A program made the translations under genes and the position numbers. 34,332 nt of DNA from the NCBI GenBank assembly GCA_016934535.1, contig JAFGSQ010000023.1, positions 1 to 34,332 on the forward strand, in the 5' to 3' direction. Numbering within the stretch: the stretch's first letter is position 1; each line of letters starts with the position of its first letter. Under the pieces are notes generated by a model. It was not told the origin of the DNA and ran no database searches. It saw nothing but the letters and a program-made list of their open reading frames with translations. Shown here piece after piece: positions 1 to 8,475 of the stretch. Source of the DNA: a candidate division WOR-3 bacterium. Lineage in GTDB: Bacteria > SDB-A.

Positions 1-594
1 AGGGCGTAATATATGAAATATAAAAAGCAGAAGATTAAAAATTCTACCGTAATATTTTCTGAAGCAATCCTGAAAACCAAAGGGAAAAGGCGGTATTTCG
101 GATCGTACTCCGGAAGGAGCATTATTTGGATGACAAACAATATGAATGAAAATATCAGAAGTGAATATCTGAGATTGTTTTTGTCTTCGGGTCTACCCCA
201 GTATACCATGAGATGGTATATCGCCAGAGAAACATAAATTCCCAGCAAGATAAAACTGAAATATGCCGGGATTAACTCAGATGTATGGAGTGTTTTGGGA
301 GCAGAAAATGAATTATGAATAATGCAATATACAGATATCAATTTCTATCCAGAAAAATTGTTAATAAGATATTTCGTACCACTCATTGGGTTAGACTTCA
401 ATGCTTATGATTTATAGGCAGTTTCAAATCATTAACTTTGATGATTTTTGATATGATTTTACCTGACAAACTCAAACACTGAAAAAGCTTTGAAAAAATT
501 TACTCGCCTTTCGCTAAGCCAGATCTTTCAATTGAAAAACAGCGAGATTTATAATCATTTAATTAAAACAATCATTCTAAGGAGGGGTTACAAT

Positions 595-669
595 TTGTTA
601 TTTTTCAAACTTCGTGAAGATGAATTGTTTACAATTTATCCTTCGTGTAGGGGTAAAGCAGATCTTTAA
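595..669 (+). CDS. Possible 24-codon small ORF with strong ribosome binding site
   Basis: A TTG codon at 595 follows a strong Shine-Dalgarno match (AAGGAGGGG at 579-587) at a spacing of about 7 bases, and opens a 24-codon frame ending in TAA at 667-669. The peptide begins LLFFKLREDELF and contains a YPSCRGKADL segment near its end. I do not recognise it. The good ribosome binding site is the only support; the frame is too short for codon statistics and it could equally be a relic of a decayed gene, since the whole surrounding 788 bases look degenerate. Confidence 0.2.
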   Translation: MLFFKLREDELFTIYPSCRGKADL

Positions 670-685
670 CACGCTTCGTGTTAAA
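665..685. repeat. Perfect 9-bp inverted repeat (stem-loop)
   Basis: TTTAACACG at 665-673 and CGTGTTAAA at 677-685 are perfect reverse complements separated by a 3-base loop (CTT). It lies about 100 bases beyond the stop codon of the leftward hcp gene. Neither strand shows a T-run after the stem, so it is not a typical intrinsic terminator; it could be an mRNA 3'-end stabilising hairpin or a protein-binding dyad. Confidence 0.5.
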
Positions 686-788
686 TATTCTTATGATTAG
701 TGCCAGGTCTTGTCGTGTGACCTGTTCTCTCATATCCCCTTCATTGAGATTTCAGACAGTTGTTCTGAGCAATTTCTATTACTTGAGG

Positions 789-2420
789 TTATTCCAATCC
801 GAAAATCTTCATATCCTCTTGGGCTGTCTTAATGGTCTGAACTCCGAACTTTTCCTGAACTGTCCTTAAAAGATTGGGCGTAAGCCAAGCGGGAAGGGTG
901 GGCCCTATATGGGTGTTTTTTATTCCCAAGTACAACAGAGCGAGATGGACGATAATCGCTTTTTGTTCATACCAGGCGATGTTGAAAACAACGGGAAGTT
1001 TGTTTATGTCGTCGAGTTTTAAAGCTTCTTTCAACTTCAACGCCACAAAAGCCCAGGAATAACTGTCGTTGCACTGTCCGGCGTCCAGGACCCGCGGGAT
1101 ACCGCCGATATTCCCCAGGTTTAATTTGTTGTAACGGTATTTTGCGCAACCTGATGTCAAAATAACAGTGTCTTGGGGCAGTTTTTGAGCAAATTCCGTG
1201 TAATACTCGCGTGATTTCTGTCTTGCGTCGCACCCTGACATGACGACCAATTTTTTTATCGTCCCTGAGTTTATCGCCTGGATTAATTTGTCGGCGAGAG
1301 CCATCACCTGATTGTGAGCGAACCCAATCGTTATTTCTCCGTTTTCAATTTCTGTTGGAGGGTGGCAGGTTTTTGCCTTTTCAATGATCTCGGTAAAATC
1401 CTTGTGTCCGTTGGGCAATTTTTTATCAATCCGTTTCCACTCGGGCATTCCTGTGGCGCCTGTGGTGAAAACTCTGTCGTTGTATGTCGTTGTTTTCCTC
1501 GGCGGGACCAGACAATTTGTTGTGAAAAGTATTGGGCCGTTGAATGTTTCGAATTCCTCTAATTGACGATGCCATGCGTTTCCATAGTTGCCTACCAGAT
1601 GTCTGTATTTCTTCAGTTTTGGATAAGCGTTGGCCGGAAGCATCTCGGAATGAGTATAGACGTCAATACCTTTTCCTTCGGTCTGTAAAAGCAATTGCTC
1701 TAAATCTTTCAAGTCGTGTCCGCTGACTAAAATTCCCGGATTTTTCCCGACGCCTATATTGACATTTGTGATTTCGGGATCTCCGAAGACGGTGGTGTTC
1801 GCCTTGTCCAACAAAGCCATTGCTCTTACGCCGTATTCGCCGGTTTTGACGAGCCAGTTGAGCGCGTTTTGCGTATCCGTTTGTTTTGTAATCATGACCA
1901 GACTCTGTTCTATGAAATCGTAGATTTCATTTTCTTCAAAGCCGAGGTGAAAGGCGTGTTCCGTGTAAGCAGCCATGCCTTTGATTCCGAACAAAACGTA
2001 TTGCTTGAGTCCTCTTATGTCTTCATCAGTGTCGTAGGTCAGAATCCCCACCTCTTTAGCCTTTTCGTAGAATTCGTTTTCAGATTCCGCTGTCCATGAA
2101 GCTGAATCGTGCGTGGCGGTCGGTTTGAAGCGGGATTTTAAATTTTCGCGATATTTCAAACTTTCCTTTATAGCAAAGACGATGGATTTATCGTCGAAAT
2201 TCGCGTTGGTAATTGTCATGAAAAGGCAATTGGCTATGTGTCTGCTTTCTAAGTTGGTGTCGATGCCGTTTTTTCTGGCTTCAAGCGTGACGTAGGAAAG
2301 TCCTAGACAGGCAAAAACGAGCAAATCCTGGAGGTTGGAAGTCTCTTCGGTCTTTCCGCAAACTCCTTTTACAGTGCAGCCTGTGTTTTTGGCAGTTTCC
2401 TGACATTGATTGCAAAACAT
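789..2420 (-). CDS. hcp: Hybrid cluster protein (hydroxylamine reductase / NO-related protein)
   Basis: This is Hcp, an Fe-S enzyme carrying a [4Fe-4S]-type cluster and a hybrid Fe-S-O cluster, implicated in nitric oxide and nitrosative-stress handling in anaerobes (hydroxylamine reductase activity in vitro). The N-terminal cysteine set CNQC, NTGC, KGVCG (C3, C6, C15, C21) is the Desulfovibrio-type CX2CX8CX5C arrangement. The middle holds the hybrid-cluster region, with [11 protein letters not shown], a TTNCLVPP cysteine, and later MSGCDAR and [11 protein letters not shown] place the start at 2420 because a strong AAGGAG lies 7 bases before that ATG and the product (543 residues) then has the family's normal N-terminus. 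The frame stays open for another 116 codons upstream, giving a possible 659-residue fusion (see the separate entry). A dyad upstream at 2783-2799 may be a regulatory site. Family assignment is secure; start and fusion status less so. Confidence 0.95.
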   Translation of the reverse strand: MFCNQCQETAKNTGCTVKGVCGKTEETSNLQDLLVFACLGLSYVTLEARKNGIDTNLESRHIANCLFMTITNANFDDKSIVFAIKESLKYRENLKSRFKPTATHDSASWTAESENEFYEKAKEVGILTYDTDEDIRGLKQYVLFGIKGMAAYTEHAFHLGFEENEIYDFIEQSLVMITKQTDTQNALNWLVKTGEYGVRAMALLDKANTTVFGDPEITNVNIGVGKNPGILVSGHDLKDLEQLLLQTEGKGIDVYTHSEMLPANAYPKLKKYRHLVGNYGNAWHRQLEEFETFNGPILFTTNCLVPPRKTTTYNDRVFTTGATGMPEWKRIDKKLPNGHKDFTEIIEKAKTCHPPTEIENGEITIGFAHNQVMALADKLIQAINSGTIKKLVVMSGCDARQKSREYYTEFAQKLPQDTVILTSGCAKYRYNKLNLGNIGGIPRVLDAGQCNDSYSWAFVALKLKEALKLDDINKLPVVFNIAWYEQKAIIVHLALLYLGIKNTHIGPTLPAWLTPNLLRTVQEKFGVQTIKTAQEDMKIFGLE

Positions 2421-2768
2421 ATCGCGCTCCTTTTTAGGTTCAAGAATTTGCTTGGATTGAAAACAGAATTTTGACCGGCAGACAAATTCGATGAGTTTTC
2501 GGAAAAAAGTTTTGCGGTCTAAAAGGAAAAAGGTCAGCAAAAAACCAGCTAAACCAGCAGAGGCTATACCGACAGGACAACCGGGCTTTCCACAGAAAGG
2601 ACATACCGAAAGTGATGAATAAATTGATGTAAATCCGAACCAGATTCCGAAAAATTTTACAATTTTACCGAATAATTGATAAATTATTACTGGTTTTTTG
2701 TAACTTTTCTCTTTGCTATTAAACTTATGCTTGGTCATGTTTCCAGCTTGAAGTTTAATATTTTCCAT
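2421..2768 (-). CDS. In-frame membrane extension upstream of Hcp, with CPFCGxxGCP motif
   Basis: This 116-codon segment has no stop codon before it runs in frame into hcp, so it could be read as a fused N-terminal domain or as a small protein whose stop was lost. It is basic at the N-terminus, then has a hydrophobic helix at about residues 30-52, a cysteine-rich turn [14 protein letters not shown] at about 54-67, a second helix (about 67-84, [14 protein letters not shown]) and a basic tail with two further cysteines (CRSKFCF). The two-helix topology with a CxxC...C loop suggests a membrane-anchored thiol or metal site. I do not recognise a named family. ATG codons exist at 2768 and 2738, neither with a good ribosome binding site. 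hcp has its own strong site at 2420, so translation of hcp alone is also possible. Expression of this segment is unproven. Confidence 0.5.
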
Positions 2769-2892
2769 TTGCCATGTAAAGAGTAATTGACGGGATTACA
2801 TTTTTTTAAACATTATAATTATAAGTTTTCAATATCTTGATGAAAGATATGCCCTGCGAATTTTAAAATTTACAAAATGAGAACTTATAAAA
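2769..2892. promoter_or_regulatory. Divergent intergenic region with dyad GTAAT-N7-ATTAC and TATAAT boxes
   Basis: The gap lies between the leftward hcp unit and the rightward 2893 gene. A perfect dyad, GTAAT (2783-2787) and ATTAC (2795-2799) with 7 bases between, sits just before the hcp-side open frame. Overlapping TATAAT-like boxes occur around 2814-2824 on both strands, in an A+T-rich patch. A FNR/CRP-family (HcpR-like) regulator is the usual controller of hcp genes, and a two-fold-symmetric site here would fit, but the spacing and arm sequence do not match a consensus I can name confidently. Confidence 0.35.
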
Positions 2893-3183
2893 ATGGATAA
2901 AATACAGAATATTGAAACTCTTATATGCGAGACTGCAATTCTTCTTGAAAAGTTCGGAGAAACTAGCTGGGCGAGCGCTATCAGATCATTTGGAGATGAA
3001 ATTTTTGCTTTGAAAGGTGCAGAAAGAGGACAATCAATCAGAAAATTTTTGCGAATATTTTCTGGATCGGGTTCATTTTCGGATCTCGTTCTGACTATGA
3101 AAGGAAATACTCCGCTTGATATCAACGACCGTTTTTCTTATCTTAAGCGGGAAATACACAAATGCCTTTTAAAAATGCTTTAA
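2893..3183 (+). CDS. Small DUF6966-like protein
   Basis: A 96-residue soluble protein with no signal peptide or membrane segment. The pattern of an N-terminal helix (ETLICETAILLEKFGETSWASAIR), then a segment that ends in a G-S-G-S-F-SDLVL block, followed by a polar turn and a C-terminal helix, resembles small uncharacterised proteins of the DUF6966 type, where a GMGSFNDLVL-like motif is conserved. The resemblance is from memory and is not exact. The function is unknown; in other genomes such proteins appear alone or near immunity-like genes, which I cannot confirm here. There is no clear Shine-Dalgarno sequence before the ATG. It is followed, 130 bases on, by the large hybrid kinase. Confidence 0.6.
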   Translation: MDKIQNIETLICETAILLEKFGETSWASAIRSFGDEIFALKGAERGQSIRKFLRIFSGSGSFSDLVLTMKGNTPLDINDRFSYLKREIHKCLLKML

Positions 3184-3266
3184 CCGGAGGTGTTTTTGAT
3201 ATAAATGGAAAGCTTAAAAGGTTCTTGGTTTGAAATTGAAAATCTATAAAATGTAAAAATCTTTGT

Positions 3267-3294
3267 TTTACGAAACTGATAAATCCTGTAAAAT
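3267..3294 (+). promoter_or_regulatory. Possible sigma70-type promoter for the hybrid kinase
   Basis: TTTACG (3267-3272), a 16-base spacer and TAAAAT (3289-3294) lie just upstream of the kinase start at 3314. A second -10-like TATAAT overlaps at 3294-3299. The -35 box is weak and the leader would be very short, so this is a tentative call. Confidence 0.3.
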
Positions 3295-3313
3295 ATAATT
3301 AAAAAATAGTAAT

Positions 3314-6300
3314 ATGTCTTTGAGAACCAAAACTCATCTGACGCTGACAATTTTTGCTTTGGCGTCTTTTTTATTCTTTTTTTTGCTTAACAACATATTC
3401 CCTCTTCTTTTTCTCGACTTGGTTTTTTGTCTTGTTTTTTTTTTGCTGACGAGTATCTTCATAGACCGTTATATTCTGCGGAAAATTTCAACTTTATCCA
3501 AATTCGCTGAAGACCTCACCGTTAAGCCAATTGAACAAAAGAGGCTGGATTGCAAGGGTAAAGACGAAATATCAAAACTTTGCCTAAATATAAATTTGAT
3601 GCTCGACTCCATTACAAGGTCGAGTAGAGAAGAGATTCTTAATTCCGAAATGGCAAACGCGGTAATAAGAAATTCACCCATAGGGATTTCCGTCAGAGAC
3701 AGCAGGGGAAAACTCCTTTTTTTCAACGAGAGATGGAAAAATTTGTGGAACATGAACGATATACAGATTGATGAAGATAGACAAGACAGGAAAGAATTGA
3801 AATTGGACTACAAGGACTCTTATTTGAGCGACTGGCTTACCGAGGTTGAAAATCTGTATAAAAACGGAGGATCTCTGTATATCCCTCAGCTTTTTGTCAA
3901 AAGGCCGAGAGGAGGCGACCCGATTTGGATATCCCACTATTTCTATTCTATCCTCGATGAAAAAGGGTACGTCGACAGAGTCGTCATAATGACTGAAGAT
4001 ATCACCGAGAAAAAAATCGAAGAAGACAAAAGAAAAGAAAAGGCAGTCAAGGCGAAAATATTTCAAGAAGTTTTGCTCGATCTGATAAGGATGACAAGCG
4101 AGGATTTATGGGAATACTACGCTCTTCTTCTCGAGAAAACAGCGAACGCTCTCAAGGTCTCACACTCGAGTATATGGTTTTACAACGAAGACCAGACCAT
4201 GCTTGTCTGCTTTATAATGTATGACAAAACCAGAGGAAGATTTGAAAAAGGATTTTCGATAAAGACTGAAGATTGCCCCCTTTATTTTAATTACATCGAG
4301 ATAAACCGGACACTCGCGGTCGAAGACGTTTATTCAGAAACATCAACCTCTGAATTAGCCGATGTATATTGCAAAAACATGAACATATACTCAATTCTCG
4401 ACGCGCCTATCAGATCTGAAGGCAGTGTAATAGGGGTCATCACATTTGAAAACGCAGGAGATTACGTCGAGTGGACGGATGAAGATGAAAATTTTGTCGG
4501 TTCTGTTTCTGATATAGCTTCTTTGGCTTATGAGAGCACTGAGAAGGAGAAGACGAAAAAACTTCTTGAAGAATCTGAAAACAAATACAGAAACATCGTC
4601 GATAATTCACTTGTAGGCGTTTTCATTATGGATACAAATGGAAATTTTATTTTTGCCAACGAAGCCATGCCTCAGATCTTGGACTGTGACTCTTCCGACG
4701 AACTTTTAAAGCATAATATTTCTTCCTTCTACGTCAAACCCGAAGGCGCATCAGCGTTTTTTGAAAATATTTATAGTGTGAAAAAACTCAAAAACTGGGA
4801 AATTGATTTAAGGACAAAAAAGAGTAAATTGAAAAGAACCCTTCTGAACGTCTATTTCGACGGAAAAGCGCTGACTGGAATGATGATGGATATATCCGCC
4901 ATCAAAGAGACCGAAGAAAACCTCAACTCCGAAAAAGAAAGGTTGGCTGTGACTCTGAAATCCATCGGCGACGGAGTTATCGTGACGGACATGAACGGTA
5001 AAGTAGTCCTTATGAACTCCGTGGCGGAAAAACTCACCGGGTGGAGAGAGGAAGATTCAGTTGGAAGAAATGTCGACGCAGTATTTTGCATAGTAGATAA
5101 AATGGGGGGGGAATCCATTGAAAATCCAGTGGACAGGGCTATAAAGTCAGGTGAAATAGCCAATTTAACAGAAGGCGCGGTCCTTATTTCCAAGGAAGGT
5201 CAAGAGAGAATACTCGCCGACAGCGCCGCTTTGATAAAGGACAAATCCGGAAAAATAATAGGAGTAGTGCTCGTTTTCAGGGATGTGACGGAAAAAATAA
5301 AAATCGAACAGGAACTGTCAAAAGTCGACAAACTCGAAACGGTAGGTATTCTCGCCGGAGGCATCGCTCACGATTTCAATAACATGTTGGCGGGAATATT
5401 GGCGAATATTTCGCTGGCGAAAATTGTTCCGGAAGAAAAAGCGAAAATTAAATTTCTTGAAAAAGCCGAAAAGGCAATAGACAGGGCAAGAGAACTCACT
5501 ACGCAGCTTCTCGTTTTCTCAAAAGGCGGAGCGCCGGTAAAAAACGTCGTTTCGTTGAAGAGTCTGATTGAAGAGACGGCGACTTTCGCTCTGACAGGTT
5601 CAAAATCCAAATGTATTTTTCAATTTCAGAACGACCTTTTCAATGTTGAAGCTGACCCTGGACAGCTTAGCCAAGTGATAAACAACCTAGTTATAAACGC
5701 CGATCACTCTATGGCTTCAGGTGGTAAAATCATAATTGAAGCGGTTAATTCAGAAGTCGATGATTTTTCGACTCTGCCATTGGAGAAAGGCGATTACGTC
5801 AAAATTTCTGTTAAAGACGAGGGCGTTGGAATATCCCCGGAAAATTTAAACAAGATATTCGATCCTTTCTATTCGACAAAGAAAAAAGGAAGCGGTCTCG
5901 GGCTTTCGATATGCCTTACCATTGCCAAAAATCACGGGGGGCATATCACCGTATATTCCGAACAAGACAAAGGCTCCGTCTTCAACTTGTACTTACCCGC
6001 GACGCATAGCGACGAGATGGTAAACGAGAAGACTAACAATATAGTATTCGGAAAAGGGGACATTCTCGTGATGGACGACGAGATAATGATAAGAGAAATC
6101 GCTAAAGATATGCTTTCTTATCTTGGCTACAAGTGTGATGTCGCTTCCAATGGAGATCAAGCTGTCAAACTGTACGATAAAAAAGTTAAAAATGGCGAAA
6201 GGTACGACGCTGTGATTCTTGATTTGACTGTTCCAGGCGAAAAAGGCGGAAAAGACACCATAAAACTGATAAAAAATATAGACGAAAAAGCTATCGGCAT

Positions 6301-6430
6301 AGTCTCAAGCGGTTATTCCGACGATCCTGTCCTGTCAAGGTTTTGGAATTATGGCTTTGACGGGAGAATACTTAAACCTTATAAATTAGAAGAACTCAGC
6401 GCCGTGTTGTCCGACCTTTTAAAAAAATAA
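3314..6430 (+). CDS. Membrane-bound hybrid sensor histidine kinase (PAS-GAF-PAS-PAS-HisKA-HATPase-REC)
   Basis: A 1038-residue hybrid kinase. Two closely spaced hydrophobic segments (about residues 8-26 and 28-52) leave almost no periplasmic loop, so sensing is probably cytoplasmic or intramembrane. A HAMP-like region follows. PAS domain 1 is at about 118-230, a GAF domain at about 253-405, PAS 2 at about 423-530 and PAS 3 at about 543-665. The dimerisation/phosphoacceptor helix contains GIAHDFNNMLAG with His686. The ATPase domain shows NNLVINAD, DEGVGI and GSGLGLSI. A C-terminal receiver carries acidic D921/D922, phosphoacceptor D970 (VILDLTVP) and K1021. The HDFNN motif places it with the NtrB/PleC-like kinases that often act in phosphorelays. 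No separate partner regulator with an output domain is adjacent, so the downstream target is unknown. It is followed 20 bases later by urocanate hydratase. Confidence 0.93.
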   Translation: MSLRTKTHLTLTIFALASFLFFFLLNNIFPLLFLDLVFCLVFFLLTSIFIDRYILRKISTLSKFAEDLTVKPIEQKRLDCKGKDEISKLCLNINLMLDSITRSSREEILNSEMANAVIRNSPIGISVRDSRGKLLFFNERWKNLWNMNDIQIDEDRQDRKELKLDYKDSYLSDWLTEVENLYKNGGSLYIPQLFVKRPRGGDPIWISHYFYSILDEKGYVDRVVIMTEDITEKKIEEDKRKEKAVKAKIFQEVLLDLIRMTSEDLWEYYALLLEKTANALKVSHSSIWFYNEDQTMLVCFIMYDKTRGRFEKGFSIKTEDCPLYFNYIEINRTLAVEDVYSETSTSELADVYCKNMNIYSILDAPIRSEGSVIGVITFENAGDYVEWTDEDENFVGSVSDIASLAYESTEKEKTKKLLEESENKYRNIVDNSLVGVFIMDTNGNFIFANEAMPQILDCDSSDELLKHNISSFYVKPEGASAFFENIYSVKKLKNWEIDLRTKKSKLKRTLLNVYFDGKALTGMMMDISAIKETEENLNSEKERLAVTLKSIGDGVIVTDMNGKVVLMNSVAEKLTGWREEDSVGRNVDAVFCIVDKMGGESIENPVDRAIKSGEIANLTEGAVLISKEGQERILADSAALIKDKSGKIIGVVLVFRDVTEKIKIEQELSKVDKLETVGILAGGIAHDFNNMLAGILANISLAKIVPEEKAKIKFLEKAEKAIDRARELTTQLLVFSKGGAPVKNVVSLKSLIEETATFALTGSKSKCIFQFQNDLFNVEADPGQLSQVINNLVINADHSMASGGKIIIEAVNSEVDDFSTLPLEKGDYVKISVKDEGVGISPENLNKIFDPFYSTKKKGSGLGLSICLTIAKNHGGHITVYSEQDKGSVFNLYLPATHSDEMVNEKTNNIVFGKGDILVMDDEIMIREIAKDMLSYLGYKCDVASNGDQAVKLYDKKVKNGERYDAVILDLTVPGEKGGKDTIKLIKNIDEKAIGIVSSGYSDDPVLSRFWNYGFDGRILKPYKLEELSAVLSDLLKK

Positions 6431-6450
6431 AAAATACGATGGAGGCTTAC

Positions 6451-8472
6451 ATGTCCGACAAGAATTCCAAACAGAACTCAATTACCCATATTTTTGAAGA
6501 ATTGCCGTCCAGGAAAAATTTCAAAACCGGTATAAGAAGAGCCCCAAAAAGAAAGATGCCGCTACAAGGGCGGGAAATTGACAGAGCTTTGATCAACGCT
6601 TTGCGTTATATACCGGAAAAGCATCACGAAGAACTCGCCCATGAATTTCTTGAAGAACTTCTGACCATGGGCAGAATCTATGGATACAGGTTCAGACCCG
6701 AAGGAGAGATTAAAGCCCGAAGCGTCGATGAATACGAGGGGATACTCGAAGCGAGGGCTCTTCAGTTAAACATCGACAACAATTTGGATTTCGACGTAGC
6801 TCTATATCCATACGAGTTGGTCACTTATGGAGAGACGGGGCAGGTTTGTCAGAACTGGATGCAGTACAATCTGATAAAAAAGTACCTCAGCTTTATGAAA
6901 GACGACCAGACTCTCGTAGTTATGTCAGGTCACCCGCTGGGGCTGTTTCCTTCAAAAAAATCGCTTCCAAGAGTCGTTTCTACAAACGGTCTTCTAGTGG
7001 GCCAGTGGGACGATGTCGAAAATTTCAACAGGGCGGCGTCACTCGGAGTTTCAAACTATGGACAGATGACCGCGGGAGGCTGGATGTATATAGGCCCCCA
7101 AGGAATAGTTCACGGAACTTACATCACCCTTCTCAACGCCGGAAGGAAGTATCTGAATATCCCGGAGGATAAGGACCTGTCGGGAATCCTTTTTTTGTCT
7201 TCAGGGCTTGGAGGCATGAGCGGCGCTCAGGCAAAAGCTGTTGAGATTGCCGGGGGTATAGGTGTAATCGCTGAAGTAGATGAGTCGAGAATCCGGACCA
7301 GACATTCACAGGGTTGGGTTAAAATCGTCACCGGCGATCTTAAAAATGTTTTTTCTGAAGTAGAGAAACACAGAAAGTCTGAAAAACCTGTTTCTATAGC
7401 TTATCACGGTAACATCGTCGATCTACTTGAATACTGCGTAAAAGAAAATATTGAAGTAGAGCTTCTTTCCGACCAGACCTCCTGCCACGCTGTCTACGAA
7501 GGCGGTTATACGCCGGTTGGACTGACATTTTCTGAAGGCAGGCAACTTCTCTCAAATAATCCTTCTGTTTTCAGAGAAAAAGTGGACGAGTCGCTAAAAA
7601 GGCATTTTTCAGCCATTAAAAAACTGACGGACAGGGGTTCGCGGTTTTGGGATTACGGCAATAGTTTTATGGCTTCCGTCTTCGAAGCCGGGCAAAAGGA
7701 GATATCGAAAAACGAAAGGGATATGACGGATGGGTTTATATGGCCCTCCTATGTCGAAGACATAATGGGACCCGTTTGTTTTGACAGAGGTTTTGGCCCT
7801 TTCAGGTGGGTGTGCCTATCTGGGGAAAATTCCGACCTCGAAAAAACCGACAAGGCCGCCATGTCTTGCCTTGACCCAAAGCTCTCTTCTCTTCACAGGG
7901 ACAATTGGGTCTGGATAAGGGACGCCATGAAAAACAATCTTGTCGTAGGCAGCAGGGCGAGGATTCTCTACGCGGATGAAAAAGGCAGGATGGAGATTGC
8001 TCTTTTGTTTAATAAAATGATAAAAAACGGCGAGATAGGACCAGTGCTCCTCGGTAGAGATCACCACGATGTTTCAGGAACGGATTCTCCTTTAAGAGAG
8101 ACAGCGAATATTTACGACGGAAGCAGGTACACCGCCGAAATGTCGGTACAGTCTTTTGCGGGAAACGTAGCCAGAGGCATGACCCTTGCAGTGCTTTCAA
8201 ACGGAGGGGGAGTGGGCATAGGAAGGGCCAGCAACGGAGGTTTTGGACTTGTCCTCGACGGTTCGGTCGAAAAGGACGCTATAATCAGATCGGCTCTGAG
8301 TTGGGATGTGATCTGCGGTGTCGCGAGAAGGAGCTGGGCGATGAACGAGAACGCGGTGAAAACAGCTTCTCTGTGGAATGAAGAAAACGAGGGCAAGGGT
8401 GTTTTGACCCTTCCTCATCAGGCAAACGTAAGTTACATAGAAGGAATCGTCAAAAAGCAAACTGGAGGATAA
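6451..8472 (+). CDS. hutU: Urocanate hydratase
   Basis: Converts urocanate to 4-imidazolone-5-propionate, the second step of histidine catabolism, using tightly bound NAD+ (EC 4.2.1.49). Characteristic segments include YGETGQVCQNWMQYNL, MSGHPLGLFPS, the glycine-rich LGGMSGAQAKA, the SDQTSCH block and WVCLSG, where urocanases carry the active-site cysteine. At 673 residues it is of the long type (as in animals and some Bacteroidota-like bacteria), rather than the roughly 550-residue HutU of Pseudomonas and Bacillus. I start it at 6451, not at an in-frame ATG at 6439, because GGAGG at 6441-6445 sits at the right distance before 6451. No other hut genes (hutH, hutI, hutG/ftcD) are in the window. 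The stop codon is 3 bases from the convergent glyS stop. Confidence 0.95.
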   Translation: MSDKNSKQNSITHIFEELPSRKNFKTGIRRAPKRKMPLQGREIDRALINALRYIPEKHHEELAHEFLEELLTMGRIYGYRFRPEGEIKARSVDEYEGILEARALQLNIDNNLDFDVALYPYELVTYGETGQVCQNWMQYNLIKKYLSFMKDDQTLVVMSGHPLGLFPSKKSLPRVVSTNGLLVGQWDDVENFNRAASLGVSNYGQMTAGGWMYIGPQGIVHGTYITLLNAGRKYLNIPEDKDLSGILFLSSGLGGMSGAQAKAVEIAGGIGVIAEVDESRIRTRHSQGWVKIVTGDLKNVFSEVEKHRKSEKPVSIAYHGNIVDLLEYCVKENIEVELLSDQTSCHAVYEGGYTPVGLTFSEGRQLLSNNPSVFREKVDESLKRHFSAIKKLTDRGSRFWDYGNSFMASVFEAGQKEISKNERDMTDGFIWPSYVEDIMGPVCFDRGFGPFRWVCLSGENSDLEKTDKAAMSCLDPKLSSLHRDNWVWIRDAMKNNLVVGSRARILYADEKGRMEIALLFNKMIKNGEIGPVLLGRDHHDVSGTDSPLRETANIYDGSRYTAEMSVQSFAGNVARGMTLAVLSNGGGVGIGRASNGGFGLVLDGSVEKDAIIRSALSWDVICGVARRSWAMNENAVKTASLWNEENEGKGVLTLPHQANVSYIEGIVKKQTGG

Positions 8473-8475
8473 AAC

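Larger units (their letters stand above)
1..788. other. Gene-poor A+T-rich stretch downstream of hcp
   Basis: I see no convincing gene here. One ATG-initiated frame at 13-237 (74 codons) has only a weak AGGG before it and a composition that matches no family I know; it could be a degraded remnant. The region holds several short dyads (AATGT-like at 623-636, a 9-bp perfect stem at 665-685, a 6-bp stem around 704-724) and three copies of CTTCGTG at 610, 641 and 674, about 32 bases apart. It lies beyond the 3' end of the leftward hcp gene, so some of these dyads may act in hcp transcript ending, but none has the T-run of a standard intrinsic terminator. Confidence 0.5.

Noticed and set aside
13-237. 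74-codon open frame near the left edge
   Set aside because: No good ribosome site, odd composition and no recognisable family; treated as part of the gene-poor stretch.
2787-2819. TTGACG ... TATAAT as a promoter for the 2893 gene
   Set aside because: Spacing between the boxes is 21 bases, too long for a standard sigma70 promoter.
6439-6450. ATG at 6439 as the urocanase start
   Set aside because: The GGAGG ribosome site lies inside this segment and points to 6451 instead.
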